In this document: positions 16,590 to 24,306 of the stretch, piece after piece
Layout: the number at the start of each line of letters is the position of its first letter
Position numbering within the stretch: position 1 is the first letter of the stretch
Source of the DNA: DASWJZ01 sp963720705
GTDB taxonomy: Bacteria; Pseudomonadota; Alphaproteobacteria; Rhizobiales; Afifellaceae
Assembly (NCBI GenBank): GCA_963720705.1
Contig: CAVRGJ010000007.1
Coordinates: 62,001 to 126,000 of the forward strand
Reading direction: 5' to 3'
DNA length: 64,000 bases
The notes under the pieces: generated by a model
Database searches by the model: none
What the model was told of the DNA's origin: nothing
The model's input: only the letters and a program-made list of their open reading frames with translations
Translations under genes and position numbers: made by a program

Positions 16590-17720
16590 ATGGCCGCAAC
16601 GCTTGAACACCATTTCGAGGCTGATCGCCTGTTTCTCTTTCCCGGTGGCGGCTGGGTGATCGAGGAGGCGCGCAAGCTCGACCAGAAGATCGGGGATGTC
16701 TTCCTCGCTTTGCCGGAGGCCGGGCCGAAGCAGCTTGTTCTCGATCTTTCGGAGATCGACGCGCTCGATACGGCCGGCGCCTTCCTGCTTGCAAAGCTTG
16801 AGCGGCAGACGGTCGAAAGCGGCGGCCGCGTGGCTTGGCGCGGCGTCGCCAACGAGCGGGCGCCGCTCCTTGGCCGCGTGCGCGCCGTGCTCGACCGCGC
16901 CGAGGCGCCGCGCCCGAAGACCCGCCGCAGCGTGCTTGAGGATGTCGGCGAGACCGTGCTTTCCGTTACCCGCGACGCCGAGACGCTGCTTCGCATGCTC
17001 GGGGGAACGGTGCAGGAGTTCGGCCGCGTCGTCGTCCATCCGCTCTCCTTCCGCGTGATGGCGGTCCTGCGTCAGTCGGAGCTGACCGGCGTTCGCGCCG
17101 TGCCGATTATTGTCGTGATGTCGTTCCTGATCGGCTGCATCGTTGCCCAGCAAGGCGCATTCCAGCTGCGCTTCTTCGGGGCGAGCGTCTTCACCGTCGA
17201 TCTCGTCGGCATCCTGACGCTGCGCGAATTGGCGCCGCTCCTGACCGCGATCATGGTTGCCGGGCGTTCGGGAAGCGCCATCACGGCCGAACTCGGCTCC
17301 ATGCAGATGCGCGAGGAGATCGACGCGCTCCGCGTCATGGGGCTTGATCCGGCGAACGTACTGGTCCTGCCACGCGTGCTCGCGCTTATCATCACGGTGC
17401 CGCTCCTGAGCTTCCTGTCGGTCCTGGCGACGCTTTCCGGCGCCATGCTGACGCTCTGGATCTACGTCGACATACCGCCGGTCGCCTTCCTGCAACGGCT
17501 GCAGGGGGCGGTAACCTTCGCCTCGCTCTGGAGCGGTCTTATCAAGGCGCCCTTCATGGCGCTGATCGTCGGGCTGATCGCCTGCACGGAAGGGATGGCG
17601 GTGCGCGGCAGCGCGGAGTCGCTTGGCCGGCACACGACCGCCTCGGTGGTGAAGTCGATCTTCATGGTGATCGTGGTGGACGGTGTCTTCGCCATCTTCT
17701 ACGGCGCGATAAACTTCTGA
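16590..17720 (+). CDS. mlaE: MlaE-family lipid ABC transporter permease with N-terminal STAS domain
   Basis: This is a 376-residue fusion. Residues about 1-115 form a STAS domain (VLDLSEIDALDTAGAFLLAKLERQ), equivalent to the separate MlaB protein of enterobacteria. The remainder is the MlaE permease with five to six membrane helices and the conserved LGSMQMREEIDALRVMGLDP coupling loop. It moves phospholipids between membranes as part of an MCE complex. The ATG at 16590 is used; a TTG one codon upstream is unlikely. The next gene, mlaF, begins within the stop codon (TGATG), so the operon is tightly coupled. dgcN is divergent across a gap of about 114 bases. Confidence 0.93.
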   Translation: MAATLEHHFEADRLFLFPGGGWVIEEARKLDQKIGDVFLALPEAGPKQLVLDLSEIDALDTAGAFLLAKLERQTVESGGRVAWRGVANERAPLLGRVRAVLDRAEAPRPKTRRSVLEDVGETVLSVTRDAETLLRMLGGTVQEFGRVVVHPLSFRVMAVLRQSELTGVRAVPIIVVMSFLIGCIVAQQGAFQLRFFGASVFTVDLVGILTLRELAPLLTAIMVAGRSGSAITAELGSMQMREEIDALRVMGLDPANVLVLPRVLALIITVPLLSFLSVLATLSGAMLTLWIYVDIPPVAFLQRLQGAVTFASLWSGLIKAPFMALIVGLIACTEGMAVRGSAESLGRHTTASVVKSIFMVIVVDGVFAIFYGAINF

Positions 17721-18505
17721 TGGCCCAGAAAGGCAACGGCGCAAGCAACGGCACCAGCGAGCCGATCATCCGGGTCCGCGGCCTGACCGTGGGCTTCGGC
17801 GCGGGGACTGTGCTGGAAGGCCTCGACTTCGATGTCAGGCGCGGCGAGATTCTGGCGATCGTCGGTGCGTCGGGGACGGGAAAATCGGTACTCATGCGCT
17901 CGATCCTCGGGCTCGTGGCGCCGCAGGGAGGCGAGATCGAGGCCTTCGGCACGGTGATCGGGCCGCACGGCCCAAGCGTCGAGATCGAGCGCCGCTGGGG
18001 CGTGCTCTTCCAGTTCGGGGCACTCTTCTCGTCCCTGACCGTCGCGCAGAACATCGAGATCCCGATGCGGGAATATCTCGATCTTCCCGGCCGTCTCGTG
18101 CGCGCGCTCGCCAACCTCAAGGTCGAGCTGGTGGGGCTGAAGGAGAGCGACGGCGGCAAGTTTCCCGCCGAGCTCTCGGGCGGCATGATCAAGCGCGCGG
18201 CGCTCGCCCGCGCATTGGCGCTCGATCCCGACATTGTCTTCCTCGACGAGCCGACCGCCGGCCTCGACCCCATCTCGGCCTCCGAGTTCGACGCGCTGAT
18301 CGCCGACCTCAGAGACACTTTGGGCCTGACTGTGGTCATGGTGACGCATGACCTCGACACGCTGCATGCTATTGTGGATCGTGTGGCGGTGATTGGCGAG
18401 AAGCGCGTCCTGGTGGAGGGCGATCTCGCGGAAATGCGGCGATTCGACCATCCGTGGGTGAGGAGCTATTTCACCGGCAAGAGGGCGCGGGCGGCCTTTG
18501 CGTAG
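17720..18505 (+). CDS. mlaF: MlaF-family lipid ABC transporter ATPase
   Basis: This 261-residue cytoplasmic ATPase has Walker A GASGTGKS at 49-56, ABC signature LSGGMIKRAALARAL, Walker B IVFLDEPTAGLDP and the H-loop TVVMVTHDLDTL. The family-specific RRWGVLFQFGALFSSLTV follows the Q-loop. It powers lipid transport by the MlaE-MlaD complex at the inner membrane. Its start shares one base with the mlaE stop. mlaD follows after 15 bases. Confidence 0.94.
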   Translation: MAQKGNGASNGTSEPIIRVRGLTVGFGAGTVLEGLDFDVRRGEILAIVGASGTGKSVLMRSILGLVAPQGGEIEAFGTVIGPHGPSVEIERRWGVLFQFGALFSSLTVAQNIEIPMREYLDLPGRLVRALANLKVELVGLKESDGGKFPAELSGGMIKRAALARALALDPDIVFLDEPTAGLDPISASEFDALIADLRDTLGLTVVMVTHDLDTLHAIVDRVAVIGEKRVLVEGDLAEMRRFDHPWVRSYFTGKRARAAFA

Positions 18506-18520
18506 GGTAGAGTAGAAGTC

Positions 18521-19831
18521 ATGGAGACCAAGGCCAATACAGCTCTGATCGGCGCGTTCACGCTCGTCGTGCTGGCCCTCGGCTTTGTCTTCGTCTACTG
18601 GCTCGCCCGCTCCGCCGGCGAAACCGCCGACTCGCCCCTGACGGTGATCTTCGAGGACCCGGTGACCGGTCTCTCCGTCGGCAGCCAGGTCGTCTTCAAC
18701 GGCATCAAGATCGGCGACGTGAAGACGCTCGACCTCGATCCGAATAACCCGAAGGTAGTCGTCGCCGGGCTGCGTGTGCAACCGAAGTTGTCGGTCAAGG
18801 CCGACACCCAGGTGACGCTTGGCTTTCAGGGCCTGACCGGTGTCGGCTACATCGAGATGGCCGGCGGCTCGCCGAGCCTGCCGCCGATATGGCAGGCGCA
18901 GCCCAACCCGACAATCATCGCGACGCGCTCTTCAATGCAGGATCTTTTGGCCGGCGCCCGCACCATCCTCGCTCGCGCCGACGAGTCGCTGCAGAAGCTC
19001 GAGCAGACGATCACCGACAATTCCGACGACATCTCGCTCGCCGTCCTCGACGTGCGCAAGTTCACCAGCGCGCTTGCGGAGAATTCCGACGGCATCGGCG
19101 AGCTCGTCGCCAACGGCTCGGCCGCCGCCAAAGGAATTGCCGACGCTTCGACCAAGCTCGACGGTGTCGTCAAGAAGAGCGAAGCGTTGCTCGCCGCGAT
19201 CGACCCGGAGGATGTGAAGGCGACGCTGAAGAGCATTCGCACCACGAGCGAAGGACTTGCGGCGCAGCGCGAGGCGCTCGATTCCATCATGGGGCGCGTC
19301 GATTCCGTCGTCGCCAATGCGCAGGCCTTCTCCGAGCACCTGCCGGCGCTCGGCGACAAGACGGACACGCTCGTCGCTTCGATCGACCCGGAAAAGCTCT
19401 CGCGCGCGCTCGACAATTTCGACAAGTTCTCCACCGCGCTCGGCGAAAGCAGTGGCGACATCAAACAGATCGTCGCGGACGCCCGCAACGTTTCCGCCCG
19501 GTTCCAGGCGCTCAGCGAGCGCGCGGATTCGCTTCTGACCAAGCTCGACAACATGGCCGGGCAGGGGCCGGGCGGGCTGCTCGATGATGCCTCGGCGACG
19601 CTCGCCTCGATCAAGGCCGCGGCTGACAATTTCAACGCTCAGATTGGAACGCTCGGCAACGGGCTCAACGACTTCAGCGACCGCGGCCTGCGCGATCTGC
19701 AGAGCCTCGTCGCGGAGGGGCAGCGGACGATCGGCCGGCTCGACCGCGTCATCTCGAACCTGGAGAAGAATCCGACCGGGTTCCTGCTGGGCGGGGAGAA
19801 CGTGCCGGAATATGGTGGTAGGCGGCGGTAG
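18521..19831 (+). CDS. mlaD: MCE-domain (MlaD-family) lipid-binding protein
   Basis: This 436-residue protein has a single N-terminal membrane anchor (about residues 9-30, IGAFTLVVLALGFVFVYWLA) and one MCE domain (about 38-115, with VTGLSVGSQVVFNGIKIGDV). A long periplasmic helical tail (about 140-420) is rich in Ala, Ser, Asp and Leu. The tail is much longer than in E. coli MlaD (183 residues) and resembles PqiB/YebT-like or actinobacterial MCE tails that can form a tunnel or reach the outer membrane. It is the periplasmic lipid shuttle of the operon. The ribosome-binding site is a loose AGAGTAGAAG before the ATG. Confidence 0.92.
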   Translation: METKANTALIGAFTLVVLALGFVFVYWLARSAGETADSPLTVIFEDPVTGLSVGSQVVFNGIKIGDVKTLDLDPNNPKVVVAGLRVQPKLSVKADTQVTLGFQGLTGVGYIEMAGGSPSLPPIWQAQPNPTIIATRSSMQDLLAGARTILARADESLQKLEQTITDNSDDISLAVLDVRKFTSALAENSDGIGELVANGSAAAKGIADASTKLDGVVKKSEALLAAIDPEDVKATLKSIRTTSEGLAAQREALDSIMGRVDSVVANAQAFSEHLPALGDKTDTLVASIDPEKLSRALDNFDKFSTALGESSGDIKQIVADARNVSARFQALSERADSLLTKLDNMAGQGPGGLLDDASATLASIKAAADNFNAQIGTLGNGLNDFSDRGLRDLQSLVAEGQRTIGRLDRVISNLEKNPTGFLLGGENVPEYGGRRR

Positions 19832-20459
19832 AGGGGGCGTGGCGTTGAGGTCAGGTAGAGCGTTCCAGGCGCACGCGCGGCACTGCGTGGGCCGCCTCGC
19901 CGTGCCGCTTTTTGCGGCGGCGCTCGCCGGCTGCACCAGTCTTCTCGCCGGCCCGCCGAACGCGATCTACGACCTGACGGCGCCGATCCTCACGGAGCCC
20001 GCAGCGCCGCCGCACCGCAACATCCAGGTGCTGGTGCCGGAGCCCTCCACTGTTCGGGCGCTGGACACTGACCGCATCGCCGGCCGCCCGACACCCTCCG
20101 AATACGCCTATCTGCCGGGCGCCGTGTGGAGCGACACGCTGCCGAAGCTCTTGCAGGCGCGGCTCGTGCAGACGCTGCAGAACAGCGGCCGTGTGCGCGC
20201 CGTTGCCGTGCCGGGGCAGGGGCTCCTGATCGACTACCAGATCGTGCTTGACGTGCGCGCGTTCGAGTTGACGAGCGAGGGCGCGGTCGCCGATTTTTCC
20301 GTGCGCGTGATGGACGACCGCAACGGCCGGGTCGTCCGCTCGCGCGTCTTCCGCTACGTCGTGCCCGTCACCGGCCGGGGCACGACCGCCGTCGTCGCTG
20401 CCCTCGACCAGGCGATGGAACAGGCTTTTTCCGAGATTGCAGGTTGGGCGCTCGGGTAG
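19812..20459 (+). CDS. ABC-type transport auxiliary lipoprotein (PqiC-like)
   Basis: This lipoprotein has a hydrophobic signal ending in the lipobox LAGC (Cys about residue 39 from the ATG at 19812). It then carries the PqiC/DUF330 pattern YDLTAPI, NIQVLVPEP and a conserved LDTDRIAGRPTPSEYAYLPG block, and ends in a helix. Members are outer-membrane lipoproteins that partner MCE transporters. The start is uncertain: ATG 19812 overlaps mlaD by 20 bases and GTG 19839 is an alternative, but the lipoprotein signal is intact either way. It is the last gene of the mla operon and is followed by two palindromes. Confidence 0.85.
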   Translation: MVVGGGRGGVALRSGRAFQAHARHCVGRLAVPLFAAALAGCTSLLAGPPNAIYDLTAPILTEPAAPPHRNIQVLVPEPSTVRALDTDRIAGRPTPSEYAYLPGAVWSDTLPKLLQARLVQTLQNSGRVRAVAVPGQGLLIDYQIVLDVRAFELTSEGAVADFSVRVMDDRNGRVVRSRVFRYVVPVTGRGTTAVVAALDQAMEQAFSEIAGWALG

Positions 20460-20492
20460 CGCCCTACGTACCCGACACCCCCAACGGTCGTC

Positions 20493-20515
20493 ATGCCCGG
20501 ACTTGATCCGGGCAT
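20493..20515. repeat. Palindromic intergenic repeat, copy 1
   Basis: This is a perfect 9-bp stem ATGCCCGGA / TCCGGGCAT with loop CTTGA. It belongs to a short repeat type frequent between genes in Hyphomicrobiales genomes. It lies between two convergent genes and could act as a bidirectional terminator. Confidence 0.75.
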
Positions 20516-20558
20516 CCATCCCGTCGCGCTTCCGCTCATCGTGACGGTTACGGAATGG

Positions 20559-20581
20559 ATTGCCGGGTCAAGCCCGGCAAT
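20559..20581. repeat. Palindromic intergenic repeat, copy 2, inverted relative to copy 1
   Basis: This is a perfect 9-bp stem ATTGCCGGG / CCCGGCAAT with loop TCAAG. Its reverse complement (GTCATTGCCGGGCTTGAC) closely matches copy 1, so the two elements form an inverted pair in the gap between the mla operon and the coiled-coil gene. Confidence 0.75.
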
Positions 20582-20607
20582 GACGACATTGAGGAGTGAG
20601 CCTGGTC

Positions 20608-23600
20608 TTAGCTCAGCCGCCCCGCCGCATGCGCGAGCATCGTGTAGACCTTGCCGGTGTCGGAGGTCAGATACATGCGCGAGACGGCCGGATCGGACTC
20701 GTCCTTTGAGACCTGTGAGAGCAGCCGTTCGAAGTCGCCGATGTAGTTGTCGACGGCTCGGCGGAAGTCGGTGTCGCGCTCATATTTGCGGCGGAGCTCG
20801 TCGAACGTCTTCTGCCCTTGCAGCGTATAGAGACGCCGCGTGAAGACGTTGCGCTCGCCGCGCTTGTAGCGGTCCCAGAGCTCCACCGAGGCCTCGTGGT
20901 CGATCGCGCGTGCGATGTCGATCGAAAGCGAGTTGAGCGATTCCACCACCTGCGCCGGGGAGCGCTTTGCCGCCGTCGCAATCTCGCCGACCTCGGGCTG
21001 TGCGGTCTTCGTCTTGGCCGGCTCGTCGGATGAAGCGCGCCTCAAGAGGTCGGCCACCCAGCCGCGGGCTTCGCCGTTGCCGCGCTTCGGCTTGTCGGAC
21101 TGTGCCGGGGAAAGTGCGGGCGCCGCGGCGGCGGTCTTCGCGTCGGTTTGCACCGCGCCCGCCGGTCGGCCGAACGGCTCCGTCGGCGTCGGTGTCGCCG
21201 CAGCGGTAGCTGCCACCGGCGCCGGCTTCGGCTGCGCTGCGGGCGGAACGGCCGGGCCGGCCGCCGGCGGCATCGCGGGACGCGCCGGCGCGGGGATCGT
21301 TTCGCCGGCGCTCCGCGCGACGATCTTGGTCAGCTCGTTGATGGCCTCGATCTGCTCGGCGATGGCACGGCGCATAGTGTTTGAGGCCTCGATGGCCTCG
21401 GCCGGCATTTCGAGCACGCCCTTCTGCAGTTCGTCGCGCGTTTGCGTCAGCTCGCGCTGCATCGACTGCGCGGCGACGCGCAGGTCGTCGGCGGTCTTGG
21501 CGAACCGGCGCGTTGCCTCCGCGACCGCCTCGCTGACTTCGTTGACAAGGCCGCCCGCCGCGGCGCGAAGCTCGGCGCCGGAGGCGTTCGTCGCTTCGCG
21601 CACCTTCGCCTCGAGTGAGAGACGCGCAGCCTGCACGCCTTCGACCGCGCGCTGGCCCTCGGAGACCGCTGCAAGGCGCATGGTCTCGAACTGTCCGATG
21701 GCGTTGCGGGCCGCTTCTTCGGCTTTTTCGCCGAGCTGTTCGTTCAGCGCCGCGACGCGCTGTTCGGCGTTGGTCAGGGCTTCGGCCAGTATGCCGGAGG
21801 AACCGCCGGCCGCTTCCTGCGTGATGCGGGCGATCGCTTCCGCGACCTCGGTGATGCGCTGTTCCGCGCCGCGCAACACCTCTGCGATGCGGCCGGATGC
21901 GCTGCGTGTCGATTCTTCCGTGACGCGGCCGAGGCTCTCGCCCAGGCGGAAGAGATCGGCGGAGAGCGTGGCGATCTGCTCCTGCGCCTCCGAAAGCCGC
22001 TCGGTCAGAAGCTCGGCGGAGCGCTTCGTCGTCTCCTCGGCGCGTTCGCGCACGGTGTTGGCGACGCTGGTGATGCGCTGCTCGGCCGTGCCGAGCGTGT
22101 CGGAAAGAAGCGTGGTGAGGCGGTTCAGTCGCGCTTCCACCGCTTCCGCCTGCTGCGAAAGCCCGGTGGCGATGGCCTCGAGCGCCTCGCGACGCTCCGC
22201 AAGCCCGGCCTGCACCAGCTCGTTTGTCGCCGTAAGCTGCGTATTGACCCCGGAGAGCGCTTCCGTCTGGTCGCCGAACTGCGACGCCATCGCCGAGATG
22301 TCGCGCAGCACATAGGTCGAGACGTCGCGCAGCGTCTTCACCTGGTCGGAAAGAAGCTTGTGCGACTGGCCGGTATCGCTTGCCGCGGCGGTGAGCGCCG
22401 TGCGCAGCGAAGAGACCTGTTCCGTCAGCGTGGATTCGATGCTCGCGAGCTGCTGCGAGGTGTCGCTGAGCACGGTCTGCAACGCCGTATTTGCGACCTC
22501 CAGCCGCCCAACCATGTCCTGCACTTCCGTGCGGACGCGATGGTTGGTGCCCTCCATCGCTTCCATGATGGCGCTGGTCTGCGTGCCGAGCGTGCTCAAC
22601 AGCCCGCGCACGTTGGCGTCGAGCGCCGATGACGATTGCTCGCCCTGGCGGCTGATCGTGTCGACGACGTTCTTGCCGTGACCGACCAGCTCGTCGACGA
22701 GGCGTTCGCGCCGCTGATCGAGGTCTTCGAGCAGCGCCTTCGTGTTGGCGGCGAACTCCTCCGAGATCCCCGTAGAGCGGCCTTTGACGCCGTCGAGCAG
22801 CGCGCTTGAGCGCGTGTCCAGCGCCTGCAGGAGCTCGCTTGAGCGGCTGTCGAGCAGACGGTCGAGATCGGCGTGGCGGGCCTGCAACGTCGCCTGCAGA
22901 TTGTCGGTCCGCTCGCTCAGCATCTCGCTCGTCCCGCTCAGCGTCGCCTGCAGCGAGTTGGCGCGGTCGCTGAAGTCGCTTTCGAGCGCGAGCAGCCGTT
23001 CGCCGAAGCCCTGGTTGATCTCCATCATCCGGTTGGCGATCGTCTCGGTCAGCTCCTGCGTGCGGGCCTGAAGCTGGTCGCCGAGCGTCTGCAGGCGCAT
23101 GTCGAGGGCTGCCGACATCTCGCTGTGGCCGTCGTGGAAAGCGGCCGCCATCTCGCGCGTGCGCGCGACCAGCGTCTCGCTGATCTGACGGGCGCGGACG
23201 TCGAGCGTGGAATTGATGCGCTCGAGCCGGTCGTCCAGCGTATTGGCGAAGCCGTCGGCACGCTGCGCAAAGTTCTGCGTCACTTCGCCGATGCGGGCGG
23301 TGACGCGGTTCTCGAAGCCGGCGAGGCGCCCCTCGACCGCAATCTCGATCGTGCTTGCGGACGATGCAAGCCGGATCGCGGCCGCCTCTGCGCTCTCCGA
23401 CAGGCGGCTTTCGAAGCCGGTAAGCCGCGAGTCGAGTGTCTCGCCGATCTGCGCGACGCGCGTGTCGATCAGCGAACCCAGCGCGGCGCTGCGCTCGCCA
23501 AGCGTTGCCGCGAGGCCGCCGCCGCGCGTGTCGAGCACGTCTGAGATACGTTCGATATTCGCCTCGATCTGCCGGCGCAGCTCCTCGCCGCGCGCCGAGA

Positions 23601-24306
23601 GCTCCGCGGCCGATTGCTCGCCGCTATTGGCGATGACGTCCTTCAGCGATTCCATCTGGTCGCGGATCACCGTGGCGGTGTCGCGGCCCGAACTCTCGAA
23701 GCGCCCCTGCGCGTCGCGCAGCGTCGTCTCCACGTTGTTCATCTGCTCGCCGATATGGCCCGCAACATCGCGGCCGGCATTGGCCAGCCGCTCGTCGGCG
23801 AGCGCAAGCGCCGCCTCGATCGAGCCGAGCTGCTGGACGACGTTGCCGGCAATGCGGTCGCCGGAATTGTTGAGCCGGTCGTTGGCGCGGGCGAGCCGCC
23901 CTTCGACGCTTTCCACCTTCTCGTCGATGCTGGCCGCTATGCGGTCACCGGTCGCGGAGAAGCGGTCGTTGGCCGCGGCGAGGACCGCGTCGATCGAACC
24001 GACCTGGCGGTTGATGTCGCCGACGAGCTTCTCGCCGGAATCGCCGAGTGTACGGCTGGCGGAGTCGAGCGCGCCCTCGATGCGCTCCACTTGCATGCCG
24101 ACGTCGAGCGCCATGTCGACGCCAGCCTTATGGAAGCGCTCGCTGGCGGATCCGAGCGCCCCGTCGACAAGAGATATCTGCTTCTCGATGTCGCCGACGA
24201 TGCGCCCGCCGCCCGCGTCGAGCCGGCTGCTGGCCATCGTGACGGCGCCTTCGATCCGGTCCACCTGCGCGGCAAAGGCTTGCGTAACCGAGTCGCCGGT
24301 CGTGGC
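20608..24306 (-). CDS. Giant coiled-coil membrane protein, C-terminal part after a frameshift
   Basis: This frame continues the protein that begins at 26740, after a single extra base at about 24307-24310. It supplies about 1,230 residues. The first stretch consists of tandem 29-residue helical repeats (GDINRQVGSIDAVLAAANDR type). Long heptad-like coiled coil follows, then a Pro/Ala-rich linker (AARPAMPPAAGPAVPPAAQP). It ends in a conserved domain of about 140 residues: SLSIDIARAIDHEASVELWD, YKRGERNVFTRRLYTLQG and MYLTSDTGKVYTMLAHAAG. The end domain is typical of large Hyphomicrobiales proteins often labelled kinesin-like or apolipoprotein A1/A4/E-like. It is probably structural or polar-organising. 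The exact role is unknown. Confidence 0.8.
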   Translation of the reverse strand, partial: ATTGDSVTQAFAAQVDRIEGAVTMASSRLDAGGGRIVGDIEKQISLVDGALGSASERFHKAGVDMALDVGMQVERIEGALDSASRTLGDSGEKLVGDINRQVGSIDAVLAAANDRFSATGDRIAASIDEKVESVEGRLARANDRLNNSGDRIAGNVVQQLGSIEAALALADERLANAGRDVAGHIGEQMNNVETTLRDAQGRFESSGRDTATVIRDQMESLKDVIANSGEQSAAELSARGEELRRQIEANIERISDVLDTRGGGLAATLGERSAALGSLIDTRVAQIGETLDSRLTGFESRLSESAEAAAIRLASSASTIEIAVEGRLAGFENRVTARIGEVTQNFAQRADGFANTLDDRLERINSTLDVRARQISETLVARTREMAAAFHDGHSEMSAALDMRLQTLGDQLQARTQELTETIANRMMEINQGFGERLLALESDFSDRANSLQATLSGTSEMLSERTDNLQATLQARHADLDRLLDSRSSELLQALDTRSSALLDGVKGRSTGISEEFAANTKALLEDLDQRRERLVDELVGHGKNVVDTISRQGEQSSSALDANVRGLLSTLGTQTSAIMEAMEGTNHRVRTEVQDMVGRLEVANTALQTVLSDTSQQLASIESTLTEQVSSLRTALTAAASDTGQSHKLLSDQVKTLRDVSTYVLRDISAMASQFGDQTEALSGVNTQLTATNELVQAGLAERREALEAIATGLSQQAEAVEARLNRLTTLLSDTLGTAEQRITSVANTVRERAEETTKRSAELLTERLSEAQEQIATLSADLFRLGESLGRVTEESTRSASGRIAEVLRGAEQRITEVAEAIARITQEAAGGSSGILAEALTNAEQRVAALNEQLGEKAEEAARNAIGQFETMRLAAVSEGQRAVEGVQAARLSLEAKVREATNASGAELRAAAGGLVNEVSEAVAEATRRFAKTADDLRVAAQSMQRELTQTRDELQKGVLEMPAEAIEASNTMRRAIAEQIEAINELTKIVARSAGETIPAPARPAMPPAAGPAVPPAAQPKPAPVAATAAATPTPTEPFGRPAGAVQTDAKTAAAAPALSPAQSDKPKRGNGEARGWVADLLRRASSDEPAKTKTAQPEVGEIATAAKRSPAQVVESLNSLSIDIARAIDHEASVELWDRYKRGERNVFTRRLYTLQGQKTFDELRRKYERDTDFRRAVDNYIGDFERLLSQVSKDESDPAVSRMYLTSDTGKVYTMLAHAAGRLS

